Shown here: one piece after another, positions 7,480 to 12,654 of the stretch
Position numbering within the stretch: the stretch's first letter is position 1
Layout: every line of letters starts with the position of its first letter
Translations under genes and position numbers: made by a program
The notes under the pieces: generated by a model
What the model was told of the DNA's origin: nothing
The model's database searches: none
Seen by the model: the letters and a program-made list of their open reading frames with translations, nothing else
Assembly: GCA_025356765.1 (NCBI GenBank)
Contig: JANXRO010000396.1
Coordinates: 1 to 12,654, forward strand
Direction: 5' to 3'
Length of the DNA stretch: 12,654 nucleotides
Source: Hyphomicrobiales bacterium
GTDB taxonomy: Bacteria > Pseudomonadota > Alphaproteobacteria > Rhizobiales > Aestuariivirgaceae

Positions 7480-7527
7480 ACCTTGCCAAGGTCGGGGTCG
7501 AGGGTTCGAATCCCTTCGCCCGCTCCA
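7480..7527 (+). pseudogene. 3' fragment of tRNA-Gly(GCC), attachment-site remnant
   Basis: This stretch holds the last 48 bases of a tRNA gene: part of the anticodon stem, the loop TTGCCAA with anticodon GCC at 7485-7487, variable loop, a T arm with GTTCGAATC (five-pair stem GAGGG/CCCTT), the 3' acceptor strand CGCCCGC, T as discriminator and encoded CCA at 7525-7527. The anticodon stem pairs for only three bases; a mismatch appears just left of base 7480. No D arm or acceptor strand complementary to CGCCCGC is found upstream. The gene is thus cut inside the anticodon arm, as when a tyrosine integrase uses a tRNA gene as target. The fragment marks the right attachment site, with the element to its left. 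Confidence 0.85.
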
Positions 7528-7534
7528 TTATTTT

Positions 7535-7556
7535 CAAGAACTCATTTGAGTTTTTG
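7535..7556 (+). terminator. possible intrinsic terminator after tRNA-Gly
   Basis: CAAGAACTC and GAGTTTTTG form a nine-pair stem (one G-U) around the four-base loop ATTT, and the descending arm is itself a T-run. It lies seven bases after the tRNA CCA and would end a + strand tRNA transcript; it may be the original terminator of the intact tRNA gene. The stem is A/T-rich, so it is only a moderate candidate. Confidence 0.45.
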
Positions 7557-7598
7557 TAGTTCGCGCTCGGTGCGGTCAAAATTTCAAATCGATTTTGG

Positions 7599-8051
7599 TT
7601 ATAAATTCTGCAATTGCGGCGTGAATTCTAAGCCCCTAACCAGGGGTTTTGTGGGTAAGGTAGATTGATCTTCATCTGACACGTAAACCGTGTCTTTGCG
7701 ATCAAGTACTAGGCCTTTGGCATCCAGCAAACGGATTGTAACATTATAGTGCCCGCCTTTCGTGATATTAAAAAGCTTGGAAGATTGCAAAGAATAGGTG
7801 AGTTTGCCTTCCATCGCAGGTTGGCTTACCGCTTCGCGCGTATTCGTTCCAGGAATGTCAAACAGCGCCTCGACTTTGCTGCCCTCAGGCAGGGGCTGCT
7901 TTTGCTGGGCAATGACCACCATGCTGGCTTCCGAAACGCGGTAGTTAAATTGAATGCCGCCACCGGCAATTTTTAAGTATTCAGGCGGGCCACTTTCGCC
8001 ACAAGCGCTGCATACCATTGCGCATACTGTCAGGACCACAATGTTTCTCAT
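7599..8051 (-). CDS. small putative lipoprotein or exported protein, function unknown
   Basis: A 150-residue protein with a hydrophobic N-terminal signal (residues 3-16) ending at C17 (VCSACGES). The lipobox is not canonical because the -3 position is a cysteine, so lipidation is likely but not certain. The rest is polar and beta-rich, for example YNVTIRLLDAKGLVLDRKD, which resembles a small periplasmic beta-sandwich; I do not recognise the family. Its ATG overlaps the LivH-type permease stop by four bases, so the two are translationally coupled and may act together at the inner membrane. The gene ends 72 bases from the tRNA-Gly fragment, facing it. Confidence 0.75.
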   Translation of the reverse strand: MRNIVVLTVCAMVCSACGESGPPEYLKIAGGGIQFNYRVSEASMVVIAQQKQPLPEGSKVEALFDIPGTNTREAVSQPAMEGKLTYSLQSSKLFNITKGGHYNVTIRLLDAKGLVLDRKDTVYVSDEDQSTLPTKPLVRGLEFTPQLQNL

Positions 8052-8977
8052 GATTCACTTTCTCTCATATCTTGTATTCCGCCCAAACCTTCAGGTCGAA
8101 ACAGCAATACCAACACAATTGCCGAGAAAACTCCGACATCTCGGTAAGTGGTACCAAAGCCAGCAGACCATACCACTTCCAGCACCGCCAAGGAAATAGC
8201 ACCCGCAACGGCACCACGCATATTGCCAAAGCCACCGGCGACAGCTGCAAACATGGCTTTGAAGCCGAGCATTATCCCCACTGAGAAATTGGTGCCACCA
8301 TAGGTTATTGCCGTCATCCAGCCTGAAACAGCAGAAAGCCCTGCACCCACAATAAAAGTCTGCTGAATAATTGTTTCAGTTTTCACGCCACAAAGTTTTG
8401 CGAGGGTCAAATTCTCGGAACAGGCCTGCCATTTTCGGCCAAAATGCGTGAAATGCACGAGCATAAAAACCGCAGCGATTGAAAGCGAAGCAATCAAAGT
8501 TGCAAATGCGTAATTGCCAGAAAGATGCACCGGAAAATCTCCGTCGACCAAATTCATCACCTGGCCTTGGAACAGAGGCGGAATCCAGATATCGCGGCTT
8601 TCGGTGATCACCCTCATAAGCTCTTCAATAGCGATTGAAAAACCGATTGCCGCAATCATAAATGCAAGAGCAGAAGATTTCACCATCGGCCCAAAAACAT
8701 ATTTGGCAGTCACTTTGCCCAAAGCACCCGCGCATAAAACGGCAACCAACAGTGAAATGCTGGCGGCCTGCCAATCATCATCTCCCTGCAAAAGGCGGCC
8801 AAAACAGACATAGACTGCGGCAAATGACCCAAACATGGCAAAATCGCCGAATGATAAAAACACCCGGCGTGTGATGGCTTGGATCAAAGAAAAAGCCACG
8901 GCCAAAGGCGCATAGAAGCTGGCAAGTTGAACAATGTTCAAAAGAATTTGCAGAAAATATGCGCTGTGTTGCACCAT
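8048..8977 (-). CDS. branched-chain amino acid-type ABC permease, LivH family
   Basis: An inner-membrane permease of 309 residues of the LivH (HAAT) family, which usually imports branched-chain amino acids or related small molecules. Family marks are the hydrophobic multi-span pattern, the cytoplasmic stretch HFGRKWQACSENLTLAKLCGV followed by FIVGAGLSAVSGWMTA, the GFKAMFAAVAGGFGNMRGA segment and the C-terminal LFRPEGLGG. It appears complete. No LivM, LivG, LivF or binding-protein gene is in the window; instead it lies two bases after the purH stop and overlaps the lipoprotein gene. Either its partners are encoded elsewhere or it belongs to an unusual sub-branch. The substrate is unknown. Confidence 0.88.
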   Translation of the reverse strand: MVQHSAYFLQILLNIVQLASFYAPLAVAFSLIQAITRRVFLSFGDFAMFGSFAAVYVCFGRLLQGDDDWQAASISLLVAVLCAGALGKVTAKYVFGPMVKSSALAFMIAAIGFSIAIEELMRVITESRDIWIPPLFQGQVMNLVDGDFPVHLSGNYAFATLIASLSIAAVFMLVHFTHFGRKWQACSENLTLAKLCGVKTETIIQQTFIVGAGLSAVSGWMTAITYGGTNFSVGIMLGFKAMFAAVAGGFGNMRGAVAGAISLAVLEVVWSAGFGTTYRDVGVFSAIVLVLLFRPEGLGGIQDMRESES

Positions 8978-8979
8978 GC

Positions 8980-10539
8980 CTAATGCTTGAAATGTCTGAT
9001 GCCAGTGAACACCATGGCAAGGCCGCGCGCATTTGCGGCCTCTATCACCGCTTCATCTTTAAGTGCACCTCCGGGTTGGATGATGGCTGAGGCCCCTGCA
9101 TCAGCCGCCGCCAGCAAACCATCCGGAAACGGAAAAAACGCGTCTGATGCAAGAACTGAAGTTTGCAGATTAAAACCCGCGTCTTGCGCTTTTCTCACCG
9201 CAATGCGCGTTGAATCTATGCGCGACATTTGGCCCGCACCAATCCCTAAAGTCGCCTGTGCCTTTGCAAAAACGATGGCGTTCGATTTTACATGTTTTGC
9301 AACACGAAAGGCGAATTTCAAATCTGACATTTCCTCCAACGTGGGCTGGCGTTTCGTGACGACGTGCAAATTCACGTCATCAATATTCATGCTGTCAGAT
9401 GTTTGCACCAACAAACCACCCGCAATTGATTTTACCATGGGAAGTTCAGGGGCCATTGTGTTGATTGTTGGCAACAGCAAAAGCCTGAGATTTTTTTTAT
9501 CAGCCACAATTGCCAGAGCCTCGACATCGGCACCGGGTGCGATGATCACTTCTGTGAATATCTGCGAAATTGATGTGGCTGTTTCGCCATCAAGAACTTG
9601 ATTGAAAGCGAGGATACCGCCAAAGGCACTGGTGGCATCACAGGCCAATGCTTTGCTATAGGCCTCAGCCAATGTAGCGCCCGTAGCAATGCCGCAAGGG
9701 TTGGCATGTTTCACAATCACGCACGTTGGAACATTACTGGGAAATTCGCGCAGACATTCCAAAGCCGCATCAGCATCATTGAAATTATTATAGGACAGTT
9801 CTTTGCCTTGAATTTGTTTGGCGTCAACAATGCCTGAGCGTTTGTCGCCGGTGCTATAAACGCTTGCCACTTGATGGGGATTTTCGCCATAGCGCAGCGA
9901 CTGGCGCAATTTGCCACCTATGGCAAAATAGGTCGGCGCCACAATTTTGTTGGTGCGGTTAAACCAATTGGAAATTGCCGCATCATAACTTGCCGTGCGG
10001 GCAAAGGCCTTGGCCGCAAGCTTTTTTCGAAGTTCCAAAGTGGTGAACTGACTTTTAGAAATCTCATCCAGAACCAAACTATAATCTGCAGGATCAACAA
10101 TCACTGTCACACTGGTGTGATTTTTGGCCGCAGCCCTGATCATGGCTGGACCACCAATATCAATATTCTCAATCATCTCTGCCTCGCCAACACCCTTGGC
10201 CAAGGCTGTTTCGAAGGGATAAAGATTGACCACCAGAAGATCGATATTTTCGATTTGATGATCACGTCTCGCCTGTTCGTGGGCCGCATCACCGCGCACA
10301 GACAAAAGTCCGCCATGAATTTTTGGGTGAAGAGTTTTCACTCTTCCGTCCATGATTTCAGGAAAATCCGTAATGTTTGATACATCCAAGACGGGAACTT
10401 TTGCGTCCTTTAGATATTGGGCTGTTCCGCCCGTTGAGATTATTTCAACACCGCTTGCGACTAAAACTTTAGAAAATTCAAGCACACCCGTTTTATCTGA
10501 CACCGAAATTAAGGCGCGTTTGATTTTTGGTTCAAGCAT
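8980..10539 (-). CDS. purH: bifunctional AICAR transformylase / IMP cyclohydrolase PurH
   Basis: Cytoplasmic enzyme for the last two steps of de novo purine synthesis: formylation of AICAR with 10-formyl-THF, then ring closure to IMP. The N-terminal cyclohydrolase domain starts at once (KRALISVSDKTG) and contains STGGTAQYL and GRVKTLHPKIHGG. The transformylase domain carries the catalytic Lys-His pair in VKHANPCG (K277, H278) and the C-terminal SDAFFPFPDG and FTGIRHFKH. Length, 519 residues, is normal. An upstream in-frame ATG at 10563 would add eight residues, but AAGGGAG lies six bases before 10539, so I choose that start. It heads a - strand unit with the LivH-type permease two bases downstream. 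Confidence 0.96.
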   Translation of the reverse strand: MLEPKIKRALISVSDKTGVLEFSKVLVASGVEIISTGGTAQYLKDAKVPVLDVSNITDFPEIMDGRVKTLHPKIHGGLLSVRGDAAHEQARRDHQIENIDLLVVNLYPFETALAKGVGEAEMIENIDIGGPAMIRAAAKNHTSVTVIVDPADYSLVLDEISKSQFTTLELRKKLAAKAFARTASYDAAISNWFNRTNKIVAPTYFAIGGKLRQSLRYGENPHQVASVYSTGDKRSGIVDAKQIQGKELSYNNFNDADAALECLREFPSNVPTCVIVKHANPCGIATGATLAEAYSKALACDATSAFGGILAFNQVLDGETATSISQIFTEVIIAPGADVEALAIVADKKNLRLLLLPTINTMAPELPMVKSIAGGLLVQTSDSMNIDDVNLHVVTKRQPTLEEMSDLKFAFRVAKHVKSNAIVFAKAQATLGIGAGQMSRIDSTRIAVRKAQDAGFNLQTSVLASDAFFPFPDGLLAAADAGASAIIQPGGALKDEAVIEAANARGLAMVFTGIRHFKH

Positions 10540-10545
10540 TGAAAA

Positions 10546-10552
10546 CTCCCTT
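10546..10552 (-). promoter_or_regulatory. ribosome binding site that sets the purH start
   Basis: AAGGGAG on the - strand with a six-base spacer to the ATG at 10539. The alternative ATG at 10563 has no comparable site, so the shorter PurH is favoured. Confidence 0.7.
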
Positions 10553-10611
10553 GCGTCAGCCATAGTCGAATTGGGGCTTCAATTAAACCTGGAATTTTGT
10601 TAAGCTTGTGC

Positions 10612-10782
10612 ATGGATAAAAAGCCTCTCACCGATGTTGCAAAGCGGGCCCTTGCTGAAGCTGAGGAGCGGCGAAAAGCAATGTCTATTCAACCCAAGCC
10701 TGCCGAAACCGGTGGCCCAAAAGGGCCAGAGCCCACGCGTTTTGGCGATTGGGAGAAAAAGGGCATCACATCTGATTTTTAA
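10612..10782 (+). CDS. DUF1674 / SDHAF4-like small protein
   Basis: A 56-residue protein ending in the family signature GPEPTRFGDWEKKGITSDF. DUF1674 is the bacterial relative of succinate dehydrogenase assembly factor 4, which in eukaryotes helps the flavinated SdhA subunit assemble into complex II; a similar role here is inferred. The N-terminal half is lysine- and glutamate-rich and probably helical. The ATG at 10612 gives a normal start (MDKKPLTDVAKRAL); a TTG at 10597 would add five residues. It is divergent from purH, with 72 bases between the two starts, and its stop lies close to the glycosylase gene. Confidence 0.85.
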   Translation: MDKKPLTDVAKRALAEAEERRKAMSIQPKPAETGGPKGPEPTRFGDWEKKGITSDF

Positions 10783-10798
10783 AACACAAGAAGATCTG

Positions 10799-11389
10799 AT
10801 GCAGGCAACACAGGCGTTAATCGTTGTGGAGCCAAAGTTTGCGCCTGTTTTAAACCTGTTGGGCCTGCCTTCTCTGCGTCGCATTCCAAACAATTTGGAA
10901 AGCCTGCTTCTCATCGTCACAGAACAGTTTTTGTCCTTGAAAGCTGCTGCTGCTATTTGGGTGCGCGTGAAAACCCGATTGGGTGAAATATCGCCGCAAG
11001 CGATTTTCGAAATTTCACAGACTGAATTTGTAACTTTGGGTCTATCGCGTGCGAAGGCAAAATGTTTCCATGCCTGTGCCAAGGCTAAAATCGACTTTGA
11101 AAATTTTGCAACATTGCGCGGGGATCTTCTTAACATTTGGGGCGTTGGGCCTTGGACTATTGATATTTTCATGTTGACCGCATGGGGTGAGGCTGATGCT
11201 TGGCCCGCAGGAGATGTGGCACTTAAAATCGCTGTACAAAATCTTTTCGGATTGGCTACTCGGCCATCGTCCATGGAAATGGAGAGTATCGCCCAGTCTT
11301 GGCGGCCTGCGAGGGCGGCCGCCGCACGGCTTTTGTGGGCCCATTATCGCCACTTGAAGGCATTGCCGCAGGCCCCTTCACAGAACTGA
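10799..11389 (+). CDS. DNA-3-methyladenine glycosylase II, AlkA-type (HhH-GPD)
   Basis: Base-excision repair glycosylase that would remove alkylated bases from DNA. From the ATG at 10799 it has 196 residues. It shows an N-terminal helical region with EQFLSLKAAAAIW, a helix-hairpin-helix with GVGPWT at residues 115-120, and the catalytic aspartate in AWPAGDVAL (D139). It ends in the typical WRPARAAAARLLWAHYR. Related proteins usually have about ten more N-terminal residues, and the codons just upstream (TQEDL, base 10784 on) look homologous, so translation may begin earlier at a non-ATG codon overlapping the SDHAF4-like stop. It probably shares a transcript with that gene. Confidence 0.86.
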   Translation: MQATQALIVVEPKFAPVLNLLGLPSLRRIPNNLESLLLIVTEQFLSLKAAAAIWVRVKTRLGEISPQAIFEISQTEFVTLGLSRAKAKCFHACAKAKIDFENFATLRGDLLNIWGVGPWTIDIFMLTAWGEADAWPAGDVALKIAVQNLFGLATRPSSMEMESIAQSWRPARAAAARLLWAHYRHLKALPQAPSQN

Positions 11390-11431
11390 TATAGAGCGAT
11401 AGTATCGACACCAAGAATGATGAGGTTTTGA

Positions 11432-11992
11432 TTGTATCACGCGCCCATCTCGCCGGAGTCTTGTCCCGCATTGGTTCTTAACGCCGACTTCCGGCCGTTG
11501 AGTTACTATCCCTTGTCTCTGTGGTCTTGGCAGGACACGATCAAGGCTGTGTTTTTGGATCGTGTGAACATCGTGTCGGAATATGACACCGTGGTTCATT
11601 CGACCAGTTCTGAGTTCAAGCTTCCATCTGTTGTATCGCTTAAAACTTATGTGAAGCCTTCGCGCACGCCGGCATTTACACGGTTCAATGTGTTCTTGCG
11701 CGATAAATTCATGTGCCAATATTGTGGATCCAACAATGATCTAACGTTTGATCATGTGGTGCCACGTTCAAAAGGCGGACAAACGACTTGGGATAACGTG
11801 GTGGCCGCGTGCTCGCCGTGCAATCTTTCCAAAGGTGGCGCCATGCCCAAAGAGGCGCGGATGTTTCCAGAGCAATGGCCCAAGGTTCCATCGGTGGCAC
11901 AGCTTCACAGCAATGGCAGACTTTTTCCGCCCAATTATCTCCACCAAAGTTGGATGGATTTTCTTTACTGGGATGCTGAACTTGATCCATAA
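11432..11992 (+). CDS. HNH endonuclease family protein
   Basis: A 186-residue protein with a zinc-supported HNH nuclease domain: C95-x-x-C98 (CQYCG), D107-H108 (FDHVVPRSKGG), N122 (TWDNVV), C127-x-x-C130 and N131 (CSPCNLSKGG). The N-terminal region (LVLNADFRPLSYYPLSLW) and the C-terminal tail (PPNYLHQSWMDFLYWDAELDP) are found in a stand-alone HNH family common in alphaproteobacteria whose cellular role is unclear. The start is TTG at 11432, preceded by TGAGG at 11421-11425; an in-frame ATG at 11417 is ruled out by a TGA at 11429-11431. Its last 28 bases overlap the end of the convergent dsbB gene. Confidence 0.88.
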   Translation: MYHAPISPESCPALVLNADFRPLSYYPLSLWSWQDTIKAVFLDRVNIVSEYDTVVHSTSSEFKLPSVVSLKTYVKPSRTPAFTRFNVFLRDKFMCQYCGSNNDLTFDHVVPRSKGGQTTWDNVVAACSPCNLSKGGAMPKEARMFPEQWPKVPSVAQLHSNGRLFPPNYLHQSWMDFLYWDAELDP

Positions 11993-12447
11993 GATTTGTT
12001 CAGTGCCAAGAATGCCGCGAAGCCTGAGATAATCGCATTCCACCCTGCAAGGGACAGCCCCAAGATTCTAATTGCTGGTTGGTCACACATTACAGCTTGC
12101 TTGGTTAAATCAGGAAGGCCGCCCCCAAGGGAACCGCCCGTGCATGTTGTGGGGCCTGCCCAAAATTTCCATTCTACACCCGCGTGGAAAATACCGAATA
12201 TGCAGCTGCCCAACATGATGAGGCCTAATAAAACCAAACCGCCGCGCAGCAGTGTTGCATTATCTTTGGCCAGAATCGCAAAAAGCAGGCTGAGTGGAAC
12301 AGCGGCATAATAGGCATATCGCTGCATCAAACAAAGTTCGCAAGGTTCGTAGCCGGCAAATTGAAAAATCCATGCGCCTGCAATTGTTGCGAAAGTGATG
12401 GCAAAAACCAACAGCATGGCTTGATAAGACGTAATCGATTTTAACAC
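11965..12447 (-). CDS. dsbB: disulfide bond formation protein B (DsbB family)
   Basis: Inner-membrane quinone-linked oxidase that reoxidises a periplasmic thiol oxidase such as DsbA. The protein has 160 residues with four hydrophobic segments. The first redox pair is C36-C39 in EPCELCLMQRYAYY, the hallmark of the family; the second periplasmic pair is C102 and C121, either side of a glycine-rich loop. The start is GTG at 12447, with AGGAG seven bases before it, and it overlaps the stop of the upstream membrane-protein gene, so the two are co-translated. No dsbA is seen in the window. Confidence 0.92.
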   Translation of the reverse strand: MLKSITSYQAMLLVFAITFATIAGAWIFQFAGYEPCELCLMQRYAYYAAVPLSLLFAILAKDNATLLRGGLVLLGLIMLGSCIFGIFHAGVEWKFWAGPTTCTGGSLGGGLPDLTKQAVMCDQPAIRILGLSLAGWNAIISGFAAFLALNKSYGSSSASQ

Positions 12448-12654
12448 GTGAGAGCTCCTGAACCAGCAAAGTATTTTATCGCGAGATAGATCGTTATTAT
12501 AATGGCGGCAACAAGGCCAGCGATAAGACCTAAACGTTTTTCAATAAAATGCTTGATGGGTTCGCCAAAAGTTTTCAGTGCCCAAGCTAGTCCCATGAAA
12601 CGAGCGCCGCGGGCAATCACACAAGACAAAACAAAGAAAATGAAATTTATCTGC
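12441..12654 (-). CDS. YqaA/DedA-type membrane protein, C-terminal end only
   Basis: About 70 residues of a protein that runs off the right edge of the window. The stretch LSCVIARGARFMGLAWALKTFGEPIKHFIEKRLG followed by a hydrophobic segment (GLIAGLVAAIIITIYLAIKYF) matches the C-terminal end of YqaA-type relatives of the DedA family. These are small inner-membrane proteins; DedA proteins are linked to lipid carrier or lipid transport, and the role here is unknown. An internal TTG at 12629 is not a credible start because coding continues to the edge. The gene overlaps the dsbB start by seven bases. Confidence 0.72.
   Translation of the reverse strand, partial: QINFIFFVLSCVIARGARFMGLAWALKTFGEPIKHFIEKRLGLIAGLVAAIIITIYLAIKYFAGSGALTC

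Noticed and set aside
7460..7527. Complete tRNA gene
   Set aside because: No D arm and no 5' acceptor strand pairing with CGCCCGC exist upstream, and the anticodon stem pairs for only three bases, so only the 3' part is present.
9871..10380. Open frame of 169 codons on the + strand
   Set aside because: It lies entirely opposite purH, whose domain motifs are unambiguous.

Overview
The window looks like a stretch of an alphaproteobacterial genome, order uncertain, possibly a Rhizobiales-like lineage. The evidence is the CUT1-type sugar ABC operon paired with an IolG-like dehydrogenase, the purH / DUF1674 (SDHAF4-like) neighbourhood, the alphaproteobacterial style of HNH protein and DsbB, and a tRNA-Gly sequence with T at the discriminator position. 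Genes run to both edges, so the window may be a whole assembled contig.

Region 1 (1-5543, + strand) is a compact carbohydrate uptake and catabolism operon. In order it holds the C-terminal end of a MalK/UgpC-type ATPase, a Tat-exported solute-binding protein, two MalF/MalG-type permeases, an inositol 2-dehydrogenase-like Gfo/Idh/MocA oxidoreductase and a xylose-isomerase-like TIM-barrel isomerase/epimerase. Most joints are stop/start overlaps or gaps of a few bases. The natural reading is import of a cyclitol or sugar, followed by oxidation and isomerisation in the cytoplasm; the substrate cannot be read from the sequence. The first 100 bases are an exact reverse complement of 215-314 and break the ATPase reading frame from its family, so the left edge is either an assembly/amplification chimera or a real inverted duplication.

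Region 2 (5544-7527) is the end of an integrated element. A 486-base stretch without a recognisable gene is followed by a complete tyrosine integrase on the - strand. Three exact 11-bp repeats lie just upstream of its start. Next comes the 3' portion of tRNA-Gly(GCC), from the anticodon stem to the encoded CCA, with no 5' half. This is the expected product of integration into a tRNA gene. It places the element to the left of base 7480, and because no intact tRNA-Gly is seen to the left, the catabolic operon may be cargo of that element.

Region 3 (7528-12654) reads as ordinary chromosome. On the - strand there is a tight unit of purH, a LivH-type permease and a small putative lipoprotein. The + strand carries an SDHAF4-like protein, an AlkA-type DNA glycosylase and an HNH endonuclease, divergent from purH. 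Converging on these from the right edge are DsbB and the C-terminal end of a YqaA/DedA-type membrane protein.

I did not see a clearly new defence or molecular system. The most notable items are the perfect edge inverted repeat, the split tRNA-Gly/integrase junction, the helical-turn repeats before the integrase, and the stand-alone LivH permease linked to purH.
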